Below are positions 17,618 to 25,654 of a stretch of 64,000 nucleotides of DNA, in pieces; the first letter of the stretch is position 1, and each line of letters starts with the position of its first letter. Under the pieces are notes generated by a model. That model ran no database searches and was not told where the DNA came from. It was given only the letters and a program-made list of their open reading frames with translations. The position numbers and the translations under genes were made by a program. This DNA comes from Tunicatimonas sp964551335 (GTDB lineage: Bacteria > Bacteroidota > Bacteroidia > Cytophagales > Cyclobacteriaceae). Location: the NCBI GenBank assembly GCA_964551335.1, contig CAZKCO010000003.1, positions 62,001 to 126,000 of the forward strand, written 5' to 3'.

Positions 17618-17999
17618 GCGCAGAACCAGGGTGAAGAGAAAGGCGGATCAGCGCAGAACCTTACCAGGTAGTATTTCAGGCTAAAGTGCTAATAACCAGG
17701 GGTCAAGAGGCGTTGAGCAGAGAAAACAAAGCATCCGACCCGGTCGAAATAAGCATTTCAGTTCAGAAAAATAATATCCACCGGGGGCTTGGTACATCCG
17801 AGGCAACAAAACGCTGTTCTCGACCCGGTAAAACCCACCAAAAATGCCGAAATAAAGGTTTCGACCCGGTCGAAACGTATGATTCATGTAAGGTTTGTTT
17901 ATTCCGACCCGGTCGAATGTACCTTTTGAACGTTAAACAAACCATTCGACCAGGTCGAAACTTTCGATTTGTTATTCAACCATGACCGAAGAACCAGGG
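17618..17999. repeat. array of near-palindromic repeats with about 42-bp period
   Basis: The unit TTCGACCCGGTCGAA (perfect inverted repeat around one central base) or a close variant occurs with cores at 17736, 17821 (right half decayed), 17861, 17905 and 17947. Core-to-core spacing is 85, 40, 44 and 42 bases, so 85 is about two periods; a faint remnant (CCACCGGGGG) lies near 17779, where the missing copy would be. Flanking the array are copies of AACCAGGG(G) at about 17624, 17695 and 17992, and two AGCGCAGAACC units at about 17618 and 17650. GGTTTGTTTA (17892-17901) is complemented by TAAACAAACC (17934-17943). No protein is supported here. Confidence 0.75.
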
Positions 18000-18084
18000 G
18001 TAGTTATTCTTTTGACAGTCATAATAACCTTTATCTAAACAGTACTAACTATACTCGTGCTTAGATTGAGCATCATTAATATGA

Positions 18085-18351
18085 ATGAGTCTAATGATTA
18101 AATATAAACTAACTCCGTTTATCTTAATATCGGTTTACTTTCTAAGCTATGCTATCTACCTGTTAGTTACTCTAGATTGGAATACTGAGCTAGGGCTAGG
18201 CGGATTAGGCCCTTATGTTTTGCTTGGGCTTACTCTGTTATTTCTTTTTTTGGACTTTATAATTCAACAAACTCTAAAACTAAGTTTACTACAGATTTAT
18301 ATGCTTGAGATGCTAGTTGTTTTAGTTTTTATCTTTACACTTTATATCTAA
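18085..18351 (+). CDS. small integral membrane protein
   Basis: An 88-residue very hydrophobic protein with three predicted membrane segments (about 10-30, 41-60 and 66-87) and a lysine near the N-terminus. An alternative ATG start lies at codon 4. No family recognised. It sits alone between the repeat array and a HEAT-like protein. Confidence 0.55.
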   Translation: MSLMIKYKLTPFILISVYFLSYAIYLLVTLDWNTELGLGGLGPYVLLGLTLLFLFLDFIIQQTLKLSLLQIYMLEMLVVLVFIFTLYI

Positions 18352-18414
18352 CCTGTAGCACTAACTAGCTAGCACTTAAATTCCTTCCTGTTTGAGAAAA
18401 TTTAATCCCTGACT

Positions 18415-18948
18415 ATGAAGAACACAGACTTAAAAGAAAGACTGAGGAAGTGGGACGGTAAGCACACCAGCTACCTGATTGCGATCTACCAGCAGCAGGT
18501 GGATGACCCTGCTTTCGTGGACGATATTATTCAACTATATCTGAAGCATATTGAATTACAACCCGCAACCACCTGGATTATCAAGCATTATGTTGATAAC
18601 GGCCATAAATTGAGTCAGACTCAGATTGATAAGACGCTATCCAGAGTAAATACGCTAGAGCAGTGGGAAGCGCAGCTTCATATTTTGCAGCTAATCCCTC
18701 AGTTCCCGATCTCAACCAAAACCGCTGAGTATATAGAGCCTTTTGTTCGAGAAAAGTTAACCTCCGAAAAGAAGTTTGTGAAGGCAGCGGCCTACGAAGC
18801 CTACTATGAGATTGTGAAGGTATATCCAGCCCTGAATAATGAGTTTAGGATACTATGTGAAGAAGCCTTGGCTAACGAAAGTGCATCGGTACGAGCAAAA
18901 GTAAAGAATATTTACGCTAAAATGACCGCCAGTGCTAACACTGGCTAA
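18415..18948 (+). CDS. HEAT-repeat-like helical protein
   Basis: A 177-residue soluble protein built of paired helices (for example YIEPFVREKLTSEKKFVKAAAYEAYYEIV followed by EEALANESASVRAKVKNIY, a typical HEAT pair). It probably serves as a binding scaffold; no enzymatic residues are seen. A 7-bp hairpin (GCCAGTG/CACTGGC, 18928-18945) overlaps the last codons. Confidence 0.6.
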   Translation: MKNTDLKERLRKWDGKHTSYLIAIYQQQVDDPAFVDDIIQLYLKHIELQPATTWIIKHYVDNGHKLSQTQIDKTLSRVNTLEQWEAQLHILQLIPQFPISTKTAEYIEPFVREKLTSEKKFVKAAAYEAYYEIVKVYPALNNEFRILCEEALANESASVRAKVKNIYAKMTASANTG

Positions 18949-18961
18949 TAAGTGGCAAGCT
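18948..18961 (+). repeat. 14-bp direct repeat, copy 1
   Basis: ATAAGTGGCAAGCT recurs exactly at 19572-19585 near the 3' end of the GNAT gene. Read in the same frame as that gene it encodes the same KWQA, so this copy may be a relic of a lost homologous 3' end. Confidence 0.6.
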
Positions 18962-19075
18962 GTTACGTCTAAATATAATTGACCATATTTAATACTCGTT
19001 GGACATATATACCATGAATTAGGTTTTAGCTTCCCTTTGCTTTCAATCATAAATACAAAATAACCTATCAAAGCC

Positions 19076-19609
19076 ATGCAACGGCAAAAAGCTAACATCG
19101 CACTACGCCATGCTACTCCGGATGACCTGACTACTTTGCGGCACTGGGATGAGCAGCCGCATACCGTAGCATCTGATCCTAACGATGACTGGGAATGGGA
19201 AAAAGAACTGCCTCGTTGCCCCCCGTGGCGGGAACAACTGATGGCCGAACTGGACGGACGGCCGCTGGGGTTTGTGCAGATTATTGATCCGGCCGAGGAA
19301 GAAACCCACTACTGGGGCGATGTGCCGCCCAACCTGCGGGCTATCGACATCTGGATTGGAGAGGCCGGAGACCTGGGGCGGGGTTACGGCACCGTAATGA
19401 TGACGCTGGCTATTGAACGTTGCTTTGCTGACCCAAAGGTTACCGAAATTTTGATCGATCCGCTGGAGACCAACACCCGCGCCCACCGCTTCTACGAACG
19501 CATGGGATTTGAGTTTGTAGAAAACCGAATGTTTGAGGACGACTACTGCCGGGTGTACCACCTGACCCGTGATAAGTGGCAAGCTAGGCAAAAAGTAGAA
19601 TCTGATTAA
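19076..19609 (+). CDS. GNAT family acetyltransferase (AAC(6')-like)
   Basis: A 177-residue acetyltransferase. ALRHATPDDLTTLRHWDEQPH opens the fold, IDIWIGEAGDLGRGYGTVMM holds the acetyl-CoA pyrophosphate loop (GRGYGT), and DPLETNTRAHRFYERMGFEFVE is the final part. The layout resembles the aminoglycoside 6'-N-acetyltransferase-like branch, but that branch has many members acting on other amines, so resistance should not be assumed. The 3' end contains a copy of the 14-bp repeat also found upstream of the gene. Confidence 0.8.
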   Translation: MQRQKANIALRHATPDDLTTLRHWDEQPHTVASDPNDDWEWEKELPRCPPWREQLMAELDGRPLGFVQIIDPAEEETHYWGDVPPNLRAIDIWIGEAGDLGRGYGTVMMTLAIERCFADPKVTEILIDPLETNTRAHRFYERMGFEFVENRMFEDDYCRVYHLTRDKWQARQKVESD

Positions 19610-19649
19610 CTATTGAGCCATTGGCGAGTTAGAGCATAAACCACGCACG

Positions 19650-20294
19650 ATGGAAATTGACCATATCTTTATCTTCACTGCCAACCAGGGGCGAGAGGGC
19701 GACCAATTGATTGACTTTGGCCTTAACGAAGGAAGCAGCCGAGTGCATCCGGGGCAGGGCACTACCAATCGTAAGTTCTACTTTGAGAACTTTTTCCTGG
19801 AGCTGGTTTGGGTAATTGATGAAGAAGAGATTACCAGCGAGCTGACGGCTCCTACCCGGCTGTGGGAACGGTCACAGTTCCACACCAATGGGTATTCACC
19901 CTTCGGGCTCTGCCTGGTACATAGCGAAGCGACAGATCCCCTCTTTGCCAATAGCCAAACCTACGAGCCAGCTTTCTTTCCTCTTGGTTTGGGGGCAAAT
20001 ATTATTACGAATCAGGACAAACCGTATCTACCCTGGACATTCCGCCTGGCATCTTCCGGTCCGAGCAAGTACCCGAATGAACCCCGCAACCACCCGGTTG
20101 GCCTTCAGCAGCTTACCCGCGCCACCTTCGGTATTCCGGCAGCAGGTATTGACGACTTTGTTACGTTCTTTCGGCAACACCCACAGGTAGCGTTCGAAAC
20201 CAGCCCAAAACCATCGCTCACCCTGGAATTTGACCATCACAAACAGGGAAAAAGCCAGCACTTTGAAGCGCTGGGGCTTAGCATTGCGTATTAA
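19650..20294 (+). CDS. VOC family (glyoxalase-like) protein
   Basis: A 214-residue cytoplasmic protein beginning MEIDHIFIFT, a standard start of the vicinal-oxygen-chelate fold, with FYFENFFLELVWV as the second strand and Glu metal ligand. A second half with FEALGLSIAY suggests a bidomain of the glyoxalase-3-like group. The substrate cannot be read from sequence. It follows the GNAT gene by 40 bp. Confidence 0.7.
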   Translation: MEIDHIFIFTANQGREGDQLIDFGLNEGSSRVHPGQGTTNRKFYFENFFLELVWVIDEEEITSELTAPTRLWERSQFHTNGYSPFGLCLVHSEATDPLFANSQTYEPAFFPLGLGANIITNQDKPYLPWTFRLASSGPSKYPNEPRNHPVGLQQLTRATFGIPAAGIDDFVTFFRQHPQVAFETSPKPSLTLEFDHHKQGKSQHFEALGLSIAY

Positions 20295-20356
20295 TAAGCC
20301 GCAGGAATGAGTATATTTAGCTTACTTAGCTAGCGTACTACTCAACCTACCTACTG

Positions 20357-20764
20357 ATGGATACCCAACCCCCTTTCACCAATTCGGCATTTACTACCAT
20401 TCTGGTTGTTTCAGACCTGAGTGCCGCCAAAACCTTTTACGTAGACGTGCTGGGGGCCTCCATCTACCGCGAATACGGTGGCGACTCCATTGTGCTGGAG
20501 TTTTTGAGTAGTTGGATATTACTAGTTACTGCCGGCGAGCCTACCGAAGATAAACCCAATACTCATTTTGTTCCCCCTGCCGATAAACACCGGGTGAGCC
20601 ACGCTTTTACTATTCGGGTAGAAAACTGCCAGGAATCTTACGAGATACTGAAGGAGCGGGGGGCTGAGTTCATTACTCCGCCCTTTAATCGCGGGGCCGA
20701 AACCCGCTGTTTCTTCCACGACCCGGACGGGCATCTGTTCGAGATTAGCGAGTATCGTCAGTGA
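20357..20764 (+). CDS. VOC family protein (single domain)
   Basis: A 135-residue glyoxalase/bleomycin-resistance/dioxygenase superfamily protein: TILVVSDLSAAKTFYVDVLGASIYREYG at the start and RCFFHDPDGHLFEISEYRQ at the end, the canonical DPDGHxxE block with a metal Glu. Substrate unknown. It is not closely related to the neighbouring larger VOC protein. Confidence 0.85.
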   Translation: MDTQPPFTNSAFTTILVVSDLSAAKTFYVDVLGASIYREYGGDSIVLEFLSSWILLVTAGEPTEDKPNTHFVPPADKHRVSHAFTIRVENCQESYEILKERGAEFITPPFNRGAETRCFFHDPDGHLFEISEYRQ

Positions 20765-20802
20765 TAATCAAGTATCTATGGCTTGCCTACTAAAGCCTTA
20801 TT

Positions 20803-20847
20803 GTTAATGATTAACATTGGAAAGAAGCAGCTAGCTTCGTACTTTTC
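20803..20847 (+). promoter_or_regulatory. candidate promoter with palindrome before the DinB-like gene
   Basis: TTG (20817-20819), a 20-base spacer and TACTTTTC (20840-20847) approximate the Bacteroidota promoter. Just upstream, GTTAATGATTAAC (20803-20815) is a perfect 13-base palindrome that could be an operator. The position favours translation from the ATG at 20870. Confidence 0.35.
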
Positions 20848-20869
20848 CTACTGGCTATTGTATTCTGAC

Positions 20870-21469
20870 ATGCGTAGATTTCTCATTGGCTGCTGGTTAC
20901 TTCTTGGTGGGCTAGCAGCTCAGGCCCAACAGACCGACTCAATGGAACTTCCTTACCGGCAAATACCCGATTATCCGGATAATTATTCTTCCGGCAATAT
21001 TTTGGCCCGCCTGATAGACGGATTGGGTTTCCGCTACTACTGGGCTACTGAGGGCCTCACCGAAAAAGATTTAGTATTTTCACCGGTAGAAGGAGCGCGC
21101 AACTTATTGGAAACCCTTACCCACATCTACGGACTTTCCGAAACTATCGTGAATGCTCCTCAGAACCTGCCTAATATCCGGCCGGCCGACTGGTCGGGGT
21201 TATCTTCTGATACCTTGCGCCATCGTACCTTAAAAAACTTGCAACGCGCCAGCGAGCTATGTTTAAACAAAAGCGCCGATGAGGTAGCTGATTTTTCGGT
21301 AGTCTTTCAAAGTGGTGAACGGAGCAGTGAGTTTCCTTACTGGAATATGATCAACGGGCCTATTGCCGATGCACTCTATCATACTGGACAGATCGTTACT
21401 TTGCGGCGGGCATCCGGCAACCCCATTCATCCGAAAGTAGACGTTTTTATGGGAAAAACAGGACAATAG
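20870..21469 (+). CDS. exported DinB-like protein
   Basis: A 199-residue protein with signal peptide MRRFLIGCWLLLGGLAAQAQ followed by a four-helix DinB-like domain: LARLIDGLGFRYYWATEGL, NLLETLTHIYGLSETI (His ligand) and ALYHTGQIVTLRRASG (YHTGQ, the third metal-binding region). DinB proteins are metal-dependent thiol-linked transferases or of unknown role. The longer frame from 20783 would bury the signal peptide and lies upstream of the candidate promoter. Confidence 0.75.
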   Translation: MRRFLIGCWLLLGGLAAQAQQTDSMELPYRQIPDYPDNYSSGNILARLIDGLGFRYYWATEGLTEKDLVFSPVEGARNLLETLTHIYGLSETIVNAPQNLPNIRPADWSGLSSDTLRHRTLKNLQRASELCLNKSADEVADFSVVFQSGERSSEFPYWNMINGPIADALYHTGQIVTLRRASGNPIHPKVDVFMGKTGQ

Positions 21470-22453
21470 CTAACTACTATGATTGACTTTAGCCGACTTA
21501 GATGCCGCAGAAGTATAAAATTCCTGAACGTACAATACATGGGGCAGCGTAAGAACGGAGATCAGAATAAAGAACAGCAGAAAAGGCGATTGAAATAAGG
21601 CAAATTGAGTGTTTAATTGAAAAATTACTACAAAAATAACCAGTGTAGATAGACTTAGTGGCAGCGCGGTTTTGGCAAACTTTATCGCTGAAAATGATTG
21701 CTGGTATGTCCTCATCTTTTGAATCTCAATCCGAACTGAAATAAGAGAGTGCCAAAGGCCGAAATAAACGGCGAAACTTACCAACAAGGGGGTAAAATAT
21801 GCTAACCCGGCAATGAGACCTAAGTTGAGCACTTCGCCCACTAACTCTCGCCTTCGCATCTGGCGACGAACATAAAATACGACGAACAGCCCAATATTGG
21901 TCAGAAAAAGAACTCCCAGCAAATACGGAATGAGATCTTGGTAAGGCAATACTACTGCTAACAAACTGGGAAGCAATTCATCTAGGATTTGCCAGCTTTC
22001 GTTCCAGTTAAGCAAAATAATACAGCATAGTGTATAACTGCCCCATAACATATAGCTGGTAATTTTCAGCCAATGGTGCTGCGGTATCCGTAAGTAAAGT
22101 AGCTGCGACTGCCCGAAATGGTAAGTGGACAGCGCAATAAAGAGTAACAGGCTTAACTCCGGAAGAAGAAACCACAGTATGGTATAGACAATACCAAGAG
22201 CAACGTAGTTAAGTAGAAAAGTTCGATAGGAAAATCTCTTTCCTCTACTAAATTGATCTAGCAAATGGTCGGTAGCTCCGTGGGGTACGCCAATCATCAA
22301 GATGATCAGTGCGAACAGTGCCAGTTCAATTTGCCGAAGAAATTGAGGAAACACAAAACCTAACAAAGTTACCAACAGCGTAACCAGTGCCACTAGACTG
22401 TAGTAAAAATCGCCAATAGTGTTGGTAGGAAGAATGGAAGTTAGGTGTTTCAT
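21470..22453 (-). CDS. blh: Brp/Blh family beta-carotene 15,15'-dioxygenase
   Basis: A 327-residue polytopic membrane protein with about eight segments. The four histidine motifs expected to hold the catalytic iron are present: GVPHGATDHLL (His58, His63), STYHFGQSQ (His112), FGLWHSLISV and LTLPHVLYVQEFY. The family cleaves beta-carotene to two retinal molecules and usually serves a microbial rhodopsin. No rhodopsin or carotenoid gene is in the window. Confidence 0.88.
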   Translation of the reverse strand: MKHLTSILPTNTIGDFYYSLVALVTLLVTLLGFVFPQFLRQIELALFALIILMIGVPHGATDHLLDQFSRGKRFSYRTFLLNYVALGIVYTILWFLLPELSLLLFIALSTYHFGQSQLLYLRIPQHHWLKITSYMLWGSYTLCCIILLNWNESWQILDELLPSLLAVVLPYQDLIPYLLGVLFLTNIGLFVVFYVRRQMRRRELVGEVLNLGLIAGLAYFTPLLVSFAVYFGLWHSLISVRIEIQKMRTYQQSFSAIKFAKTALPLSLSTLVIFVVIFQLNTQFALFQSPFLLFFILISVLTLPHVLYVQEFYTSAASKSAKVNHSS

Positions 22454-22565
22454 ACTCGGGATAAATGCTACACTTAATAACCATTTTGTTTACACAAATT
22501 GTTATTAAACTTAAACAAATCGTGTTTCAACTAACCGATAAACGCTCTATCTACACCTTATTGCA

Positions 22566-23309
22566 ATGTCAGTAACTAGCCATGTAGTGATTTTAGGATG
22601 CGGCCGGAGCGGCACATCTATCTTTGGTGAATTGTTTGATCATCTTCCAGCCTTCCGCTACTACAGCGAGCCTCCATTTGCGGAAGTAGTCCGGTACGAT
22701 TACTCCCAGCCCGTAGCCATGAAAGTGCCCAGGGAAAGTGAAGGTTTTCTGCCGGAAGCCGGCCTTTCGTTCCCATTAGAGGCCTTGATAGAGGCTGTTC
22801 CACCCCCATTACAGTTCTACTGGCAGGTTCGCCATCCGCTGGATACTATTTGTTCGCTTAGGGTAGGCATTTCCCGCAATTGGGGTCACCACCCTAGGCC
22901 CTCTGATTGGCAGAAGAGGCTTGACCGCCCCCTGATTGAACAGTGCACCCATCACTGGAATTACATCAATACGGTGGGTTACAGTCAGGTAGTTAAATAC
23001 GTTACAGTTACCCGGTTTGAGGATATGCTGGAAGATCCAGCGACTTTTGCTCTATCGATTGGCAAGCAAATAGGATTAGACACCCGAAAAAACAGGCAAT
23101 ATTTACGGCAGTGGTCGGAACGGGTACAAAATAAAAATAACGATCAGTTTGTAGAGGCCGAAACCTCTCGCCCTTACTCTACCCAAGATCATTCGGTAAA
23201 AATAGCGCGGTGGAGGGAGAATCTTAGCTCCGCAGAAGTGGCCCAAGTTTTACCATGGGTTAGGAATACCGCCGAAAACTTTGGCTATGACCTATCCGAT
23301 CTGAATTGA
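22566..23309 (+). CDS. sulfotransferase family protein
   Basis: A 247-residue cytosolic sulfotransferase. The 5'-phosphosulfate loop GCGRSGTS is at residues 11-18 and the 3'-phosphate motif RHPLDTICSLRVGIS starts at 89; both bind PAPS. The C-terminal part (HSVKIARWRENLSSAEVAQVLPWV) matches the usual end of the fold. The acceptor is unknown. It is transcribed divergently from blh. Confidence 0.82.
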   Translation: MSVTSHVVILGCGRSGTSIFGELFDHLPAFRYYSEPPFAEVVRYDYSQPVAMKVPRESEGFLPEAGLSFPLEALIEAVPPPLQFYWQVRHPLDTICSLRVGISRNWGHHPRPSDWQKRLDRPLIEQCTHHWNYINTVGYSQVVKYVTVTRFEDMLEDPATFALSIGKQIGLDTRKNRQYLRQWSERVQNKNNDQFVEAETSRPYSTQDHSVKIARWRENLSSAEVAQVLPWVRNTAENFGYDLSDLN

Positions 23310-23311
23310 TA

Positions 23312-23623
23312 TTACTGTTCCTTCACCCCTTTCATAAACTCGCCCAGTTCGTTATTAGCATACGTTCCGTAAGCGTCTATTATCGTGCCCTTCGTTCCAT
23401 CTTCTGCTCTAATGGCATACAAAATGGATAAATCGTCAGGATTGCTTTCTCCCTCAAATCGATATTTTTCTACTATCGCCAATTGGTCGGCTGAGTAGTG
23501 TTGATCATTCCCCTGTATCTTTCCGTCTTTAAGGTCAAACTGGTGGGTAAAACCATTTTTATGCAATTCTTCTAGTTTAGCAGTAAGCGGAGTACGGTAT
23601 TCTTTCATTTTTTGGGTATCCAT
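23312..23623 (-). CDS. conserved small protein of Bacteroidota
   Basis: A 103-residue protein with KNGFTHQFDLKDGKI, IVEKYRFEGESNPDDLSILYAI and GTIIDAYGTYAN. This small family is widespread in Bacteroidota and often carries the misleading name 'phosphoribosylpyrophosphate synthetase', although it has none of that enzyme's motifs and is far too short. Function unknown. Confidence 0.75.
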   Translation of the reverse strand: MDTQKMKEYRTPLTAKLEELHKNGFTHQFDLKDGKIQGNDQHYSADQLAIVEKYRFEGESNPDDLSILYAIRAEDGTKGTIIDAYGTYANNELGEFMKGVKEQ

Positions 23624-23673
23624 ATCAGACTTATTTTAGGTTCTCTGACAAAACCTCTTCTCAAGAGGAATGT

Positions 23674-24726
23674 TTAGTTGAAGAATGGCAAGGGGATATT
23701 GGGGCTATTCTGAAGTTTTTCTAAAAATTTTGGCTTAGTTCTACGAAAAAAGTTTGGCTGAGTAAACCGGATGCCCAGATAAAAGCGAATCTGACTGGTG
23801 CGACTTATAAATTGCCATCCTTCCACATCAGAAATGGTATAATCCGAAAAGGCGTAGACTCCCGTGTACCAGCTACTGCAATCATAACCTACTGCCCCTC
23901 TTATATCGTAAGTTGGCTCAATAGCAAATCTCCGCTTCTCTGTCTCCTCAAAATAGTACACATTCTGAAACCCCAATCCGGTTAGGCCAAAGGCATGCAT
24001 AAAGAAGTTGCGGTACACTAAAGTAGCACTATAGCCCATCATAGTAGTAAGGGAAAATGCTTCTACTTTGGTTAAACTTCGTACCGGATCGTTTACTAAC
24101 AAATTAGTTTCGGGTAATATATTACTTTCTGAAGCAATTTTCTTGTACGAAAAATCACCGGAAAGTAGTAAACTGCCGCTACTTTTACGCTGTCGTACCC
24201 CTTGATTAAAGGGAAAACCAAGGGAGAACTGTTTGCCCGAGGGAAGGTAAGTGATGGTTGCCTGTATTTTCTTTATTTGTGTATCACGCAGATACTGATC
24301 CGGGTCTGCATTCGGATCAAACTCATCGTTGGTTTGAATAAACCCCTGATAGTTTTGATAAATGCCATCGAACAACCAATCGCGCGCGTATATTGATCCC
24401 TGAAAATCGAACCTATTCAGTTCTTCAGTTTCTGGAGGCGGAGACACTGGATTAATCAGAATATTGAAACCGATATTCCATAAAAACCCACCTACTCCGA
24501 CGTAATTCAGTCGCCAGGGAGTGAAAAAAAAGCTTTGCTTTTGCTGTTGGTTTCGTACGCTGAGGTGTAGGCCTTTCTGTACGAACAGCACCCGTAGGTT
24601 CAATGTATCGGGAAATTTTTGAACATACTCCGGATCATGACCTGCCTGGCTGTATACCAATGAGCAAGTCCCTAATAACAGGAACAGCACCAATGCGGCT
24701 AGTTTCTTGGTACACAGTATGTTCAT
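23674..24726 (-). CDS. DUF4421-like outer membrane protein
   Basis: A 350-residue exported protein. Signal peptide ALVLFLLLGTCSLVYSQ is followed by alternating beta-strands with aromatic ends, consistent with a beta-barrel (for example WRLNYVGVGGFLWNIGFNI, SLGFPFNQGVRQ and QIRFYLGIRFTQPNFF). The layout resembles the DUF4421 family of Bacteroidota. Function unknown. Confidence 0.65.
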   Translation of the reverse strand: MNILCTKKLAALVLFLLLGTCSLVYSQAGHDPEYVQKFPDTLNLRVLFVQKGLHLSVRNQQQKQSFFFTPWRLNYVGVGGFLWNIGFNILINPVSPPPETEELNRFDFQGSIYARDWLFDGIYQNYQGFIQTNDEFDPNADPDQYLRDTQIKKIQATITYLPSGKQFSLGFPFNQGVRQRKSSGSLLLSGDFSYKKIASESNILPETNLLVNDPVRSLTKVEAFSLTTMMGYSATLVYRNFFMHAFGLTGLGFQNVYYFEETEKRRFAIEPTYDIRGAVGYDCSSWYTGVYAFSDYTISDVEGWQFISRTSQIRFYLGIRFTQPNFFRRTKPKFLEKLQNSPNIPLPFFN

Positions 24727-24770
24727 AGCAACTAGTTAATTGCTCCCGGCTAAATCTTCAGACTGCCTCT

Positions 24771-25646
24771 TTAGGCCTGGTTCTTTTCATTAGAATGAAT
24801 ACCCGACAATATTGTTCGGATACCATTAGCGTTTTCCATCCACCGGTACATACTTCCTTCGTCCTGCTCTTCAAGCCAGACTTTGAACTGCTGTAGTTGG
24901 TCAATATAGGCTGATAGCGACTGGCTTACGTTCCGGGCGTTCTGAATAAAAATAGGTGCCCACATGGTGGGATTGCTTTTGGCCAGCCTCACGGTAGAAG
25001 AAAATCCGCTACCGGCCATCTCAAAAATGCTTTGCTCATCTTTCTCTTTGGCCAGCACCGCATTGCTCAGGGCAAACGAGGTAATGTGGCTTAAGTGAGA
25101 TACGTAGGCGATGTGACGGTCGTGCTCTGCCCCTCCCATATAGCTGATTTGCATCTGCAGCTTATTGCGAAAAATATGCTCAACTAACTCCAGGGCATCA
25201 ATATCCGATCGTTCTTTATCGCAAATGATCATTTGCTTTCCGATAAGCAGATCGTTAAAAGCGGCAATCGGGCCGGAGCGCTCGGTTCCGGCAATGGGGT
25301 GGCCGGCCACAAATCGGCTCCGGTGGGGGTGATTATCAGCCACCTGACAGATCCGTTCTTTGGTTGAACCTAGATCGACCACTGCCGCACTTTCAGCCAC
25401 CAGATCCAACACCTGAGGAAGCACTTCTACAATGGTATCGACTGGCACGGCGATAACAACCACATCAGACTGTGTCACTGCTTCATCCAGCGGTAAAATT
25501 TTATCGGCAATGCCTAAGGCGAGGGCCTGAGCAGCATGCTGCCGGGAGGTATCTACCCCGATAATCCGCACTTCGGGCAGTCGCTCTTTTAGCCCTAACG
25601 CGGTAGATCCACCCAACAATCCCAATCCGATAATGCTGATATTCAT
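24771..25646 (-). CDS. tyrA: prephenate dehydrogenase
   Basis: A 291-residue NAD(P)-dependent enzyme of tyrosine synthesis. MNISIIGLGLLGGSTALGL holds the Rossmann glycine loop; DLGSTKERI, VAGHPIAGTERSGP (substrate His) and the His pair of AEHDRHIAYVSHLSH are typical of TyrA. The start at 25646 is chosen because it gives the family N-terminus; the longer frame runs into the upstream aminotransferase gene. It lies 8 bp after the aminotransferase stop. Confidence 0.9.
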   Translation of the reverse strand: MNISIIGLGLLGGSTALGLKERLPEVRIIGVDTSRQHAAQALALGIADKILPLDEAVTQSDVVVIAVPVDTIVEVLPQVLDLVAESAAVVDLGSTKERICQVADNHPHRSRFVAGHPIAGTERSGPIAAFNDLLIGKQMIICDKERSDIDALELVEHIFRNKLQMQISYMGGAEHDRHIAYVSHLSHITSFALSNAVLAKEKDEQSIFEMAGSGFSSTVRLAKSNPTMWAPIFIQNARNVSQSLSAYIDQLQQFKVWLEEQDEGSMYRWMENANGIRTILSGIHSNEKNQA

Positions 25647-25654
25647 GATTTCCA

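Noticed and set aside
17730..17960. CRISPR array
   Set aside because: Repeats are only about 15 bp with ~28-base intervals, the units are degenerate and no cas gene is nearby. Regularly spaced palindromes alone do not support a CRISPR call.
17686..17985. 99-codon plus-strand open frame across the repeat array
   Set aside because: It is made of the palindromic repeats (repeated DPVE and RPGR strings at repeat positions), overlaps open frames on the other strand and has no protein-like pattern.
19103..19591. 162-codon frame antisense to the GNAT gene
   Set aside because: The forward frame has clear GNAT motifs; the reverse frame is a shadow.
20783..20869. N-terminal extension of the DinB-like protein
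   Set aside because: It would bury a normal signal peptide and lies across a promoter-like sequence and a palindrome.
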